From Siphonodentalium dalli (lineage: Eukaryota > Mollusca > Scaphopoda > Gadilida > Siphonodentaliidae): DNA of 64,000 nt. Below the pieces are notes generated by a model. The model saw only the letters and a list, made by a program, of their open reading frames with translations. It did no database searches and was not told the DNA's origin. The DNA lies in assembly GCA_032622095.1 (NCBI GenBank), contig CP136067.1, positions 40,281,549-40,345,548 of the forward strand. The letters are read 5' to 3'. A program made the translations under genes and the position numbers. This document shows positions 35,756 to 48,041 of this stretch, in pieces (the stretch's first letter is position 1; every line of letters begins with the position of its first letter).

Positions 35756-36020
35756 TTGAAATTTGTGAAGTTTTTGAAATTTTTGGTTTTTTTAATTTTT
35801 GAAGTTTTTGAAATTTTTGAAGTTTTTGAAATATTTGATGTTTTTGAAATTTGTGAAGTTTTTGAAATTTTTGAAGTTTTTGAAATTTTTGAAATTTTTG
35901 AAGTTTTTGAAATTTTTGAAATTTTTGAAGTTTTTGAAATTTTTGAAAATTTTGAAGTTTTTGAAATTTTTGAAATTTTTGAAATTTTTGAAATTTTGAA
36001 CTTTTTGAAATTTTTCAATA
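35756..36020 (+). repeat. 9 bp minisatellite (GAAATTTTT / GAAGTTTTT)
   Basis: About thirty GAA(A/G)TTTTT units in a row. The repeat is open in several frames on both strands, giving Phe-Glu-Val-Phe or Lys-Ile-Ser-Lys runs; these are not credible proteins. Confidence 0.9.
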
Positions 36021-37000
36021 TTGTTCATTTATGAACGATTTATTACCAAAATAAAACCAGATAACAATGCAAATTAAATATATATGTGGATTTAAATTAC
36101 AATCGATGCAACCATTTCATATTAGCGCATGTGCAGTCTTTACATTTTGTACTTCCGGTATGACATAACATATTCCCGGAAGGACAAATAAACAGACAAA
36201 GATACGAACCGAAAACATTACTTGCGTCCAGCATGGACTGGCGCAAGTAACTATATATGTTAAATATTCCTGAACCAAAAACCAAACATATTTCTCCTCC
36301 ATCGCGTGGCTGGCCGCTGGCTGCATCTCCTTGACCTTTCACGTCACTTTGCACAGCATCTTAACTAACAGAAGATGGAAGCGGACCAATGGTGTCTGAC
36401 ATGGCGCCTTTATCTCGTAGAAACGTATACACATTTTAAACATAGCCTCTCCATATGTGTACTTATCTGTCCTATATAGGTCGGATAGTTTATAAAACAA
36501 AACAAGACTTTTAATGTAAATCTTAGTGAAATTAAAATCTACCGAACTGGAGATAACTCTATTATAAAAATTATACTCATTTTTGATAACAAATTTCACA
36601 GAACTTATATAGTTTAAACATTTCCAAAACTGTAATTCTTAAAAAAGTGCACCCCCACAAATAAGATTTAACTTTGACCAACCTGGTTATGTCATTTAAA
36701 TGTTTGTCTGGTCTTTAAAAGACTAAATTTTTACAGCACTAATTTGCAGTAATCAAAAACACCACACTAGATAGTGAACGTTTTCCAACTAAGTCTTCGC
36801 GCTGAAAACATTATAAAAAATTCCCTATCATCCAGTATCATCGGCTGGGTAGTCAGCCGTATTTCCGATCAAATGATCTAACTAAGCACCAACGTACAAG
36901 TTTATATATATTATGTTTATTTTTGTTATACAATTTTCTTTGTTACACCATCATTCACCAGCCGTTTCAAACCCATCGATGTCATGTTCTATCATTTCAT
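36021..37000. other. Stretch before LINE B, no recognised gene
   Basis: The last several hundred bases may include the LINE B 5' UTR, whose start I cannot define. A minus-strand frame at 36354-36097 has a Cys-rich end but no family I know. Confidence 0.4.
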
Positions 37001-37066
37001 GAAAGTCCGTTCACGACCAGTCACGATCGCAAGCCTATACTACATGTCTAAATTACTATATTATTG

Positions 37067-38332
37067 ATGAATGTACCACTAATGCAGTATAGGCAGGCGA
37101 TCGGTCTATTCAAAATACGCTGGCGTTCTGGTAACATCAAACTCAACCTTTCAAAACCAACTAATCTGGCATTCGCCCCTCGTCGCTGTAGACACCTTGC
37201 TGTATTCCTCCTTCTCTCCATCCTCATCATATTATCAAATGACACAGAAAAGAACCCTGGACCTTATGAACAAGAAACTCTTTCAGTTTTTCACTACAAT
37301 ATACGAAGTATCAGAAACAAAATATCACACATTGCAGAGGAGATAGATGATTTTGATATCATCTGCTTTAGCGAAACACATCTAAATGCAAACTTTCCCA
37401 GTGAAAACATTACCTTATCTAACTGTCAACCTCCAATTCGACTTGATAGGAATGAACGTGGTGGCGGACTCGCCGTATATTTCTCGACTCATATCACCTT
37501 TAAATTGCTAGACTTTTTATGTTTTGACGATGAGATTTTATGGTTTGAGGTGGGAACCAAGCACAAATTTATTCTTTGCGTAACTTACCGTTCAGATAAC
37601 GAATGTATTGAGACATATTGGAAAAAACTAGATGAAGCGATCGAACGTGCCTTGTCCATAAATTCTTCGCTGGTGATAGTAGGCGATTTAAATTGCGATT
37701 TGCTGAAAAGATCAGGTCCTCTTCAGTCAATCATGACAAAATTTACTCTAAAAAATGTCATAAGCGGACCAACTAGAATAGCAGGAAACTCGGAAACTTT
37801 ATTAGACCCGATCATAATAAGTGACACCATTAAATCAATGAACCCCTCTACTTATGATCTCGGAGTATCAGACCACCTTGCAACGTCGGTTGAAGTGTGT
37901 GTCCCAATATATAAACCAAAATCCTACAAACGTTCTTTTTGGAATTATTCAAAGGGCAACTATGAGAGATTAAACATGGAACTCTTCAATATCGACTGGA
38001 AACAAATGTTACATACCGAAGCCGACTCGACGCATATAGATAAAATGGTTGACAAATTCACTGAAACCTTCTTAGAGGTCTCCAAAAAACATATCCCATA
38101 CCATGAGATAACAATCCGAAATCGTGATAAACCCTGGTTTGACGGTATCATCAGAAAACATATCCGAAAACGCGACCGACTGAAAAAACTGGCAGTTCGT
38201 AGAAACATGGAGTCTGATTGGAACAAATACAAGTGTGTTCAAAACAAAGTTAACAATTTAAAAAAAGCAGCAAAGGAAAGATACATGAGCGATCTAGACG
38301 AAAACTTAAGTGTGAATACTAAACCAAAATAA
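37067..38332 (+). pseudogene. LINE B ORF: 2A-like leader and APE-type endonuclease
   Basis: The true ATG is at 37067. Residues 1-45 are basic, then a hydrophobic run (HLAVFLLLSILIIL) leads to DTEKNPGP at residues 59-66. The endonuclease follows with the expected series: HYNIRSIRNK (metal-site Asn), CFSETHL (catalytic Glu), GGGLAVYF, CVTYRS, VGDLNCD (Asp/Asn pair) and GVSDHLA (SDH catalytic His). Such APE nucleases nick target DNA to prime reverse transcription. Cleavage by a 2A-like peptide would release the leader as a separate product. A TAA at 38330-38332 (after NTKPK) interrupts the frame; the same frame goes on as FWHTVKQLL, so it is a simple nonsense change. Confidence 0.85.
37241..37264 (+). 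other. 2A-like ribosome-skipping motif (DTEKNPGP)
   Basis: The eight codons give DTEKNPGP, matching D-x-E-x-N-P-G-P; the usual V/I at the second place is T here. It sits right after a hydrophobic stretch, as 2A-like sequences do at the N-termini of some CR1/L2-type LINEs. Confidence 0.7.
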
Positions 38333-40410
38333 TTCTGGCACACTGTAAAACAACTTCTCAACAATTTGTCGACCGACAATAAAATACCTATACTGAAATC
38401 AGGTAATACGGATATTGAAGATGAGATTCAAAAGGCAGAACTCCTCAATGAGATATTCACTAAACATGGCACACTAGAAACCAATAAAATGGAGCCCCCG
38501 ACCTTTGCAGATAGAACCAATAAGTTTTTAAAAGAAATTAAAACAAATGAGAAAGAAATATTTGACATTCTAAAATGCCTTCCTGTTAAGAAGGCAAACG
38601 GTCCTGATGGGATAAACAATAAATTGCTCAGGGAAACATGCAGCTCCATCAGTAAACCCTTATATTATATTTTTAATAAATCTTTTAAGAGCTGTTGTTT
38701 CCATGTGGCGTGGAAAAGAGCAAACATAATACCAATATTTAAAAATGGTGACCGCAGTGATCCAAATAACTATCGCCCCATCTCACCAATAAGCTGTATT
38801 GGTAAAATATTAGAAAAAGTGGTATTCAACAAAGTCTTTAATCATTTAAATACAAACAACTTACTATATAAATACCAATCCGGTTTTATACCAGGCCACA
38901 GCACCGAACTCCAACTTGTTGAAATTTTTCATAGAATACACCACGCTGTAGACAATGAACAAAGCACGTGTGCTGTTTTCTGTGACATCTCGAAAGCGTT
39001 TGACAAAGTATGGCACCAAGGTCTGTTACTCAAATTAAAACACTATGGAATAACAGACAACTTGCATAAATGGTTCACAAATTATCTTGACGAACGGCAA
39101 CAAAGGGTGCAAATAAATTCTAGCTTTTCTAAATATTCGCCAGTAACAGCAGGGGTCCCCCAGGGGTCCGTAGTCGGCCCGCTGCTATTTTTAATCTATA
39201 TAAACGATATTGCTGACAACATAGAATCACAAATCAGACTATACGCCGATGACACATGCCTCATAAAATCCGATACGGACACACAAAGCCTTGAACATAG
39301 TGTAAATAACGACATGGAGAAAATAAGAAAGTGGGCGGACACATGGATAGTTAAATTTAATAATTCTAAGACAAAATTACTATTTTTCACAAGTTCTCAA
39401 AACCTTGAGAGACCGCTCATAACCTTTGATGGATTGAGACTTGATTACTCTAAACAGCACAGGCATCTAGGCATGGAAATAGATGACGACTTAACATGGG
39501 ACAGTTATATAGAAAATGTATGTGCCAGAGCTTATGCTAAATTATCCCAACTACGAAGACTCAAGTATCTTTTAAACCGCAAAACTCTTGAAATCCTCTA
39601 TTTGTCACACGTACGCCCAATCATGGAATATGCAAGTAGTGTCTGGGCTGGAGCACCAGACAAGTTACTCAAACAACGTAGAATATGATGTAGAATATGA
39701 AGCCGCACGCATTATAAGTGGCTGTACGAGATCTGTACCTCGCAAACGAATACTAACCGAAATGGGTTGGGAAACACTTTCAGAAAGAAGACAAACAAAA
39801 AGACTTTCACTTTTTCATAACATTGTCAATCACAATGTGCCCAAATATTTAGTTGACTTACTTCCCCCAAAATTCTCCGATATAAGCGACCACGATACTA
39901 GATTTGCATCAAACTTTATACATTTTAAACCTAATACAAAAAGAATGGAGTCAACATTCATGCCAACGTGTGTAAAAAATTGGAATGCAACCAAAATTAA
40001 GACTCGATATCTTAACCTACAATGTTATCTAAACACATTTAAACCAGAAATACCCAAACCCCCCAAATATTACAATGTAGGAAAGCGGACTGAAAATATA
40101 TATCACTGCAGATTACGATGTGAATGTAGCAAACCTCCTATCAGATAAGGTTCAAAATTACATTGCAAGTTGCAAAGACTGCTCATGTGGAAATGGAGAA
40201 GAAAATGCCTTCCATTATTTCTTTAATTGTTGCCTACATTCGATCCCAAGAATTCGCATATTGAATAAATTACTTCCTTATAATATTTACTCACTAAAAA
40301 TTCTGCTATTTGGAGACCCTGCTCTACCCGATTGCGACAATGAAAACATTTTCTTAGCTGTACAATCATTCATCCGTGAGACAAAACTAGATTCTATTGA
40401 CCAAGTCTAG
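38333..40410 (+). pseudogene. LINE B ORF: reverse transcriptase and C-terminal Cys/His motif
   Basis: In the same frame as the endonuclease, this segment has the RT motifs KKANGPDGINNKLL, NNYRPISPISCIGKILEKV, FCDISKAFDKVW (motif A), GVPQGSVVGPLLFLIYIND (motif B) and RLYADDTCL (motif C). A frame change near 39685 moves it to ...NVEYEAARIISG...; a short duplicated GTAGAATATGA phrase lies at the break. A second change near 40130 leads to SDKVQNYIASCKDCSCGNGE and HYFFNC, a Cys/His cluster usual at the C-terminus of this LINE group. The end is FLAVQSFIRETKLDSIDQV. Motif style fits the CR1/L2 group; the exact clade needs a tree. Confidence 0.85.
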
Positions 40411-41181
40411 CAAATACATATACAAGCCAGCAAATGACTCAATCAAAGACGACTGTCAAGTAATTCATATATAATACCCCTGTCACACTCAGGCCGGCGA
40501 TCTCATTGCGCTGCAAAAGTATCAAAGCGCACACCTAAACGCACTAAGGTCTCCAAGAACCGACTGGTGACGCAGTGGACACTGGCTACAAAGGGCGAGG
40601 ATCTCCATGGTCGCCCATAGGTGCCAGAGCGCCGCGCATGCACAAAACAAGCGCAGAGGCTCTGCGTTCTGACCAGGACGTAGTACTGTCGCCGTGACAG
40701 CGCAAAGCAAAGCGCCAAGCGAGCGACGTGAGCGTTATGTGGACGTAGCAAGAGCGCACATTAGCTTCTCGTGGTCGCAGCAAGAAATTAATCTTGTCTT
40801 TTGCGACTACAGTAAGCTTAATCAAATTCTCACTACGTGCCTTTCCCGTCCTTAATACGCTCAATAAGGCTCTGTCCAAAACGTATTGCGCTCTTTCTGC
40901 GCTGTCATGGGGTGTTATGGACTGGTTCCCGCTCATAGAACGTCCACATTGTTCTGCCACTGCGACTCTGGCGCTCGCTTGACGCCCAAGCGTTATACGT
41001 GGCGTTCTTCCGCGTTTACAGCACGTTTACAGTACGATCCCACTTGGAAATGCAGTCTGCTCATATCACTGTCACACTCCGCTGCGACCAGACTGGCGTT
41101 TGCTCTGAGTTGAAAAAGTATCAAAATACAAGTAACGCACAGTGGAAGCGCGGAAAATTGTCAGAAATGTTCAATCTGTTA

Positions 41182-41642
41182 AAACAAGAAAACCAATGTC
41201 AGAAATGGTAACGCGCTCAAGATAATATATTATAAACACAAGAATGTAATTGTAGAATATAAAATATATTGGTTTTGCGAATGACAAACTCAGAATTCCG
41301 TTAAATAACAATAACAACCAGCACCTAATTAACGAACCGGTGGCCGACTCGACCGTCTCCTACCACAACCCCCAGTGGGCTGCAGAAATTTCCTTCATTT
41401 GTAATTGACATATAGTTTATCACAAACCAAAAATCAACATTAATCAACGTTGATTAACACAATAAACGAAATTGAATTTCCCAAGCTACACCTTTTACGG
41501 GACTCGGCCTCCAGCTCGCAGTTTGACTTTTAATCATCCCAAAAATTCCCATTCTATAAATAAAATTAATAAAACACCCATTGATAATGTCAGCCCGCAC
41601 GCGAAACGAGAAACTCCCCCACCAGTTATACACGCGGCGCGC
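41182..41642 (+). repeat. Subterminal block of the Harbinger element, copy also at 62.4 kb
   Basis: From AACAAGAAAACCAATGTCAG through ACTCAGAATTCCGTTAAA, CAGCACCTAATTAA, CACAAACCAAAAA(T/C)CAACAT, ACAATAAACGAAATTGAA and TATACACGCGGCGC, this block is shared with 62423-62907. It may be a normal part of the left end or a separate insertion. Confidence 0.7.
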
Positions 41643-41846
41643 GTGACAAGCTATGCTCCTATCCCGCTTATCACGTTTTCATTGCGCTCTTTGTACGACC
41701 CACTGCGTTCGTGCTTTGTCAAGTCTCACACTCTCACTGCGTTTCCTCCACGCCGTAAACGCTCTTAATGCGTTTTAGTCGTTGTCATTGCGTTGTTAGT
41801 ACGCACTCAATACGCTTTCAATACGTTCTCTGCGTGGGCGGTAGAG

Positions 41847-41854
41847 TATAAATA
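41847..41854 (+). promoter_or_regulatory. TATA box of the MADF/Myb-like gene
   Basis: TATAAATA lies 63 bases before the ATG at 41917, just inside the left terminal region. A matching TATAAATA occurs at the mirrored place in the outer derivative (48742-48749, minus strand). Confidence 0.65.
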
Positions 41855-41916
41855 GAGCCTCCTTCCAGTCACCAGTCTTCAGTCTGTTATCTGCATCATA
41901 CAACGTATTTATTACA

Positions 41917-44229
41917 ATGGTGAAAAGTAAAGGAAAAGGTCCAGCACACAAAGGCAGAGGGAGGGGAAGAGGAAAGAGGTATCAAACAACACCACCACCA
42001 CCACCACCTCCCAGTGATACGTCCATTGTTGCTGATATTGAGGAAATTTCGCAACAAGAAGACACTCAAGACTCCCAACAAGTCCAAGGTACATTAATGT
42101 TTTGGCTAATTGGTTTCACTCGAACAAACATAATGATCTATAGAACAACTACTACGATTTATAGAAACGAAGGTTTTAATCTAGAAATTCAGGTTATCGT
42201 AATTTGCCTCCAATACACAACTTCGTTTGCGTTCAAGCACACTTTAGAAACATCGAGAAACCCGTGCTGAATCTATTCAATATCAATCAACGCTTATTAC
42301 GTGTGAACCACCGTCGCCGACTAATCACCCACATGTGCCCCCGTCGATTTAACCCACGTCGATCTAATATATTCCAATAACACATTTAACTCCAAATAAT
42401 TCTTCGTTGAACTTCAGTAAAGTAATTTACCTGTTCTTTCAGGTTAAATGTATACTTTGTATATTGTATATATAGTACCATGAATAATAGCTAATGTTTT
42501 TATTGCACAATCGATGTCAAATGAAGATATCTTATCTCATGTATCCTCAGGTCAAGAAGTCCCAGAATACGGCAGCAGTGGGGATTCCTCCAGATACGTA
42601 AGTCCTGTTGCTGGCCAGCCCAAGAATAAGAAGGCAAAGAAGACCACTGACCTGAATGTTGGGGAGGAGGAAGTTATGGCTGAGTGGCTCCGGGAAAATG
42701 AGTGCCTGTACAATAAAAGGTTAAACGCATACAAGGACACACACAAAAAAATTAATTATGGGAGGATCAGGCAAAGGTTATGCAAAAAGATAGCGAAATG
42801 ATACAGATCTGGTATCGGTCCTTACGGACCAGGTATGGCCGCCTCCTGAAGAAGAAGTCTGGTGACGGGGCATCTGAGGCCACCGAGAGGGACGATTGGG
42901 TCCTGGCAAAGTTTTCCTTCCTCCTGACCCATATCCATGATGTGAAGAAACGCACCACTGTCAGTGTAAGATAAAATTAAATATCAGTTGTTAGTATTAA
43001 TATGTACTTCTATTGTATAACATTGTTATTGCCTTCATATATGAAATACATGCAAAATACATATAAAATTAGTGTAAAATATTTCTTATGTTTAAGTGAT
43101 GTGAAACACTCCGGTCGGGTGATCAAATATGCAAAGTTATTTTCGTTAGTTTAGCTCCGATATATGCGTCCAGACTCCAGAATCGGGTAGTAAATATTTG
43201 CAATCGAGCGTAGTCCTGACGATGTTCTATGGATTGGTACGGTCGATTTGCTTAATATTTTCGGCGATGTTAATAGAATGCTAAATTCATCCAGTTGAAA
43301 TAGCACCTGAATATTAACTTATCAGTTTCACGCACCCCAATAAGTACATAATATGTCCTTAAATATTTGTATATACATATTGGTATATCAATAATTGTAT
43401 ATAAATGTATATATAATTTTACTTACCTTTTACTTACCCTCTTCTTCAATTTTGTCTCTACAGATCAAGGCCAATATATCTGCTGCAGCTGCCGAGGGTA
43501 CCGATGATGAGGTCCAGCAGGCGGTGACACCTCCCACCACTGGTTCTTCCACTGATGCACCGGTCACCCTAGATGTGAGGCCTGATAGGCCCAAGAGGCC
43601 ATCAGCCAGGAGGTTGGCAGAAGAGGACCGAATACTCGCTGGCATCGACGAGAGAGGACGGCAATCAATTGCGATACAGGAGAAGATGTTTGACATGCTG
43701 CAGCCGACACAGAGAGTCACCGAGAGGGCAACTTACGCTAACTGGGCCAAATCCGTGATGGAGGATCTTGATCCCGCGTTGTGGCGGCAGTTTCAGATGG
43801 AACACTCCCAGCTGCTCTACAAGTATCTTCAGCTAAATGATGGTATGGATGCCCGGTCAACAGCCCAGCTCAGGCTCTCTCATCAGTTCCAGGCTCCCTC
43901 TCCGTCATCTTCCATCTGTCAACCAGCATCTCATTATTGGACACCCACTGTTCAGGCGAGTACTTCTGCCTGCGGGTCACAGTCTGCAGAGTGGTTACAG
44001 AATCAGACACTGCAGACCATGGTCAATCCATCGGCCTCCTTCAGCTACAACCAGCTCCGCCACTACCAGCTCTCATATGCATGCATCGCAATCATTCAAC
44101 CTGAGCAGCATCCCAGAGGTCATTACTAATGACACTTCATTCGGCGACTCATTCATCGAGAGACTGACCGGCCCTGCGTCCAACAAGAAGCATCAGTCGA
44201 TTGACAACAACAACAACCAGGACAAGTAG
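41917..44229 (+). pseudogene. Harbinger MADF/Myb-like DNA-binding protein, three exons, frameshifted
   Basis: Exon 1 (41917-42088) encodes a basic MVKSKGKGPAHKGRGRGRGK start and a Pro run, and ends in phase 1 before a GTACAT donor. Exon 2 starts at 42551 after CTCATGTATCCTCAG; the junction restores a Gly codon. It holds the DNA-binding domain (EEEVMAEWLRENECLYNKR ... LWEDQAKVMQKDSEMI, WYRSLRTRYGRLLKKK) and ends at 42965 (phase 0, donor GTAAGA). Exon 3 begins at 43464 after CTCTACAG and encodes a Gln/Ser-rich tail. Two frame changes are visible: in the A-run near 42748, inside the DNA-binding domain, and near 44075, after which the more natural ending (SSIPEVITNDTSFGDSFIER) is in another frame, closing at 44229. 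In Harbinger systems this partner escorts the transposase to the nucleus and binds the element ends. Confidence 0.75.
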
Positions 44230-44628
44230 TGCTTCAGAGACAGTGTATTTGTGTACCTTTTTATTTTATTCGTTTTATTTAGTTAATTATGTTCCATGGT
44301 TACTATTACTTGTAGCAATATAAAGGCTGCAGTTTGTGATTGTATGGACATACATAATGCGCTTTACCTAAAATAACGACCGAAAAACAACATATGCTTA
44401 TTACAGACAAAAATAACAGACATTTCTCAACAAAACTATCAAAATATGGGTAACATTAGAACTGGCTCATAAAAAATTTGAATTTGTTGGATAAAGGGTT
44501 AATGCAATTTACAACCTTATTATAATAAACTTGAACAATTTGTCCAACTTAAAAACATTTTGCCACATTCAAACTGTCAATCTATGTGACAACTGTTGAT
44601 ATAGTTGACAATGGACAACGAAATTAAC

Positions 44629-44766
44629 ATACTCAAATATTTAGAGATATCACTAATCATTTGAAGATATTACTAAATATTTAGAGATATCTCTAGATCA
44701 TTGTGAGATATCTTCAAATCATTTGGAGATATCTCTAAATATTTGGAGATATCTCTAAATATTTTG
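44629..44766. repeat. Palindromic 21 bp repeat array, first
   Basis: Units of AAATATTTAGAGATATCTCT type, with variants, recur about six times. The core AGAGATATCTCT is self-complementary. The array is 400 bases after the end of the MADF/Myb-like gene. Confidence 0.8.
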
Positions 44767-44769
44767 ATA

Positions 44770-46320
44770 TAGCCTATATGTATTCCTAATTTATTTGATG
44801 TCAATTAAGATCTGACATATCCTCAAATAAGCAACTTGTATGAAATTTGTTTCAACATGCAATGATGCCTCATAGCATGCATGCACAGACGTGATGTTAA
44901 AAACTGCCTAAACAGCTAAATATTAGAAAGTTCAGTTATTAAGAAGACCATTTTACAACAAGCGATATACTAGTGACCATCTTTATATCCAAGGGTCATA
45001 AATCAATTTGTACGACATATCCAACTATTGTTTTATGTATGGGTTGTACATTTTTGACTATCGCAACAAATATGACCGTATATACCATTGCCGACTTGAT
45101 ATATTTCCCATGCTGGCAACTTAATTATACCAAGGCACCCATATGCCCCACACTTCCCCGGTCACTGTGTACAGTGGATCACCCCTGGAATTCAATAACA
45201 TACCCCATAACAACAACCGAGACAGTTATTCATTCAAAGAGGAAAATTTGTTCCGTGGTAACACACATTTATATAGTCGAAATATAAGGCTTTATTGACA
45301 CTTGCACTCAATCCGGGAGGAGAGAGACAAAGTTTCGATTCATAGGGCCCAATTCTACTCCAACAAGATAATGAAAAAAATGACATTCATGTTATTCTGT
45401 ACCAGGGCCCCCATCCACTAGATGCAAAGGCCTCGGCTGATTTGCCGAAGACAGAAAGAGCATGAATGTTACACTATTCAGTTTATATACGAACAGACAG
45501 CCTTTGTATTGACACCTCGTTTATTAATGTCGGCTCGATATATCAATAAAGAGCGTTTAATTTATTAGTTGCTTTAGGCAATGACAACAACAACATTTTA
45601 TACAACTCAATGTGCATTGAAAATAGTGTATACCCGGAGATGGAAAGAGAAAATAATTAGTTATAATGAGACTGTACTAAATGCTCATTGACGAGTAGTC
45701 CCAATACTAAATACTCATTGACGAGTAGTCCCAATAGGAAATATTCAGATAAGTTCAACACACCCGGAGATAGAAAGAGAAAATACCCCGGAAATAGAAA
45801 ATAAGATAGTCAAAGCGCACATCCACTAGAATGACAACAACAACATTTTATATAACTTAATGTGCTTATAGAGCTAGCAATATGGAAATTTGGACCCGGA
45901 GATAGAAACTCTGCATTCCCCTTATAGTATTTCTGTAACATTTCTGGAACGGGCTAATTAATTGGTTATAATTAAATAAAGAGCATTTAATTTATTAGTA
46001 TATGATCAAAATCAGTTAATCCACTATACCCGGCACTCAGTGCACATGATTATATATGTGTGGGGATTATTGACAAAGAAAGTGTACAACTTACATATGA
46101 CTCTTTGTATTTTTTGTTTATTTTATGTCCTCAAAATTGTTAAAGAATGTAAATTATGATGTCGTGTCTGTCATGACCTTTCCAACTGCTGACATTTTTA
46201 TAACCAAATTTTGGACCCAGGTTGAGAACTTGAGAGTGATAAATTACACCTAGCCACGGATAGGCCTAGATCCCAGGTATGTCGAAATCGAATTAAGTAT
46301 TTTATTACTGATATGGCAAA
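44770..46320. other. Intergenic middle of the Harbinger element with small duplications
   Basis: No gene. ATGACAACAACAACATTTTATA followed by AACT(C/T)AATGTGC occurs at about 45581 and 45831 (split here as two phrases). ACTAAATRCTCATTGACGAG with TAGTCCCAAT is tandemly doubled at 45676-45735. CCCGGAGATRGAAAGAGAAA appears at 45633 and 45763. Confidence 0.6.
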
Positions 46321-46324
46321 AGAA

Positions 46325-46515
46325 CTTATCCTTAAATGAATTAGAGGTATCTCTAAATGATGTTGAGATATTTCCAATTCATTTGGAGATATCTCTAATT
46401 CATTTAGAGATAAGTGCAATTTAAAGTCGAATTGTGGATATGTGCCGATTTAGATATATCTCCAAATATTTAGAGATATCTCCAAATATTTAGAGATATC
46501 TTCAAATATTTTAAA
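46325..46515. repeat. Palindromic 21 bp repeat array, second
   Basis: The same AAATATTTAGAGATATCTCC-type units as at 44629-44766, here just downstream (on the minus strand) of the transposase stop codon. The two arrays thus flank the middle of the element. Confidence 0.8.
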
Positions 46516-46567
46516 TATGTTAATTTGGCTGCCCATACACAACTGTTCATATATTTCACAACTGTCT

Positions 46568-47993
46568 CTATATCATACTGTCCTGCCAAGGCACAGAGCC
46601 AGCAGGTGAACTGAAGTAAAGCTTTAAGTACTCTCGTTGTTTCTTGGCTGCAGTGCTGTCACGGTTGGGCCCTCTCATGTTGTCTACGTCGTGCATCCTG
46701 ACACCAGCCCTCCAAGCACCTGGGATCACTTGATGGTTGGTATCCTCCATATCCAATGCAGAATTCTGAAGGGCAGGATAGCGCGTCCTCATCAAATTAT
46801 GAAGACAGACGCAGGCCTCGACGATAAGTCTTATCGTGTCAGGTTCATGATGCATGGTGGTCAGGAGAATCTGCCAGCGTTGGGCCAGGATGCCGAAGGC
46901 GTTCTCCACTATGCGACGCCCTCTAGATATTCTGTAGTTGAAGATCCTCTGCTCGTTGGTCATCTGGCGCTGCGAGTATGGCTTCATCAGGTATGTCCGC
47001 AACCCAAATGCATCATCGCCGAGGAAGAAATATGGCGTGTCCCTGTAATAATACAAAGTTAATATTAAACTCAGCTGATGTGATGGTATGTAATCATATA
47101 CAGAACATCAAATAAGGAATGTATTGCACCCACTTCTAAGATAATTTCACATGTCAGTCTACATACACTCACCTGTCGTCATTTGGTAGGTGGTCTGCTG
47201 CAGGAAGGCCAATGGTCCCATATGTTAGGCACTCCTTCAGCTCTGATTCGTTGAAGATCTGTGCATCTGACATGTGTCCGTGCCCACCAACATCTACCCA
47301 GAGGAACTTGTAGTCTGCGTCTACAAGGCCCATCAGAACAATGGAACAAAATCCTTTATAGTTGTGATAAATGCTTCCACTGCTCTGTGGCTTTCTGCAG
47401 GCAACATGCTTTCCATCAAGGGCTGCACAGGCATGAGGGATGTTCCATCTACGTGCAAACTGATCAGCAATGGGACGCCATTCTTCGGGGGTGGTTGGAC
47501 AGGTGATGACTTCGTTCTTGTATTCTTCCACAATGGCATGACAGACTTCTCGTACCAAGACAGACATGGTGTTATGGGGAACTCTGAAGTCAAACTTCAT
47601 ACTTGAGTACTTGTCACCGGTTGCCAGGTGGCGCATAGTTATTGCAATCTTCAACCCTGGTTCGATAGCCTTTCTATACCGGGTGTCTAGTTTGGTGCAT
47701 CTTGGACCAAGTCTGACAAGTAGCCCATCAAACATAGCTGGTGGTACTCGCACAAAGTTTAAGAATGATGCAGGATCTTCATACCGTAGCTCAGGCATCA
47801 GCCGGTGGTAGTGGCCAAACTGCACTCTTCTCCCAACGTCTAACCATGGTCGGACCCAGCATCTCCTCGGCCTTGCCCTCCTCCTCCGTCTCGTTCTCAC
47901 GATGTTGGCAATGGCCGCGTCGCCCTCTGCCTGTTTTGCCTGCAAATTTACCAACTACTGCACAATTAACAAATTCTGACTCTCTACAGCCAT
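46568..47993 (-). pseudogene. PIF/Harbinger DDE transposase, two exons, early nonsense codon
   Basis: The likely start is ATG 47993 in a good context, 41 bases after a TATA box; MAVESQNLLIVQ is then cut by TAG (47957-47955) before the frame continues LVNLQAKQAEGDAA. Exon 1 ends at 47173 (donor GTGAGT) and exon 2 runs 47042-46568 (acceptor TTATTACAG); the two join in frame, giving about 431 codons in all. Catalytic residues of the DDE_Tnp_4 type are in place: ALDGKHV, HGHMSDAQIF, FLGDDAFGL and the RGRRIVENAFGILAQRWQIL block. A basic RTRRRRRARPRR stretch near residue 35 may serve nuclear import or DNA contact. Apart from the one nonsense codon the frame is intact, so loss of function appears recent. 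It could in theory start downstream at a later Met (LMPEL), before all catalytic residues. Confidence 0.88.
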
Positions 47994-48033
47994 GGCGAAG
48001 ATATGGAGACTGATGTTGAGCAATAGTCAGGCT

Positions 48034-48041
48034 ATATTTAT
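48034..48041 (-). promoter_or_regulatory. TATA box of the Harbinger transposase gene
   Basis: On the minus strand TATAAATA lies 41 bases before ATG 47993, beside the long right terminal region. This mirrors the left-end promoter. Confidence 0.65.

Noticed and set aside
35587-36034. Long low-complexity frames (Lys-Ile-Ser-Lys and Phe-Glu-Val-Phe runs)
   Set aside because: They are translations of a 9 bp minisatellite open on both strands.
40503-41211. Several frames of 60-124 codons in the GC-rich left Harbinger end
   Set aside because: The region is terminal repeat sequence mirrored at 48.05-48.64 kb; the frames have no family likeness and follow GC content.
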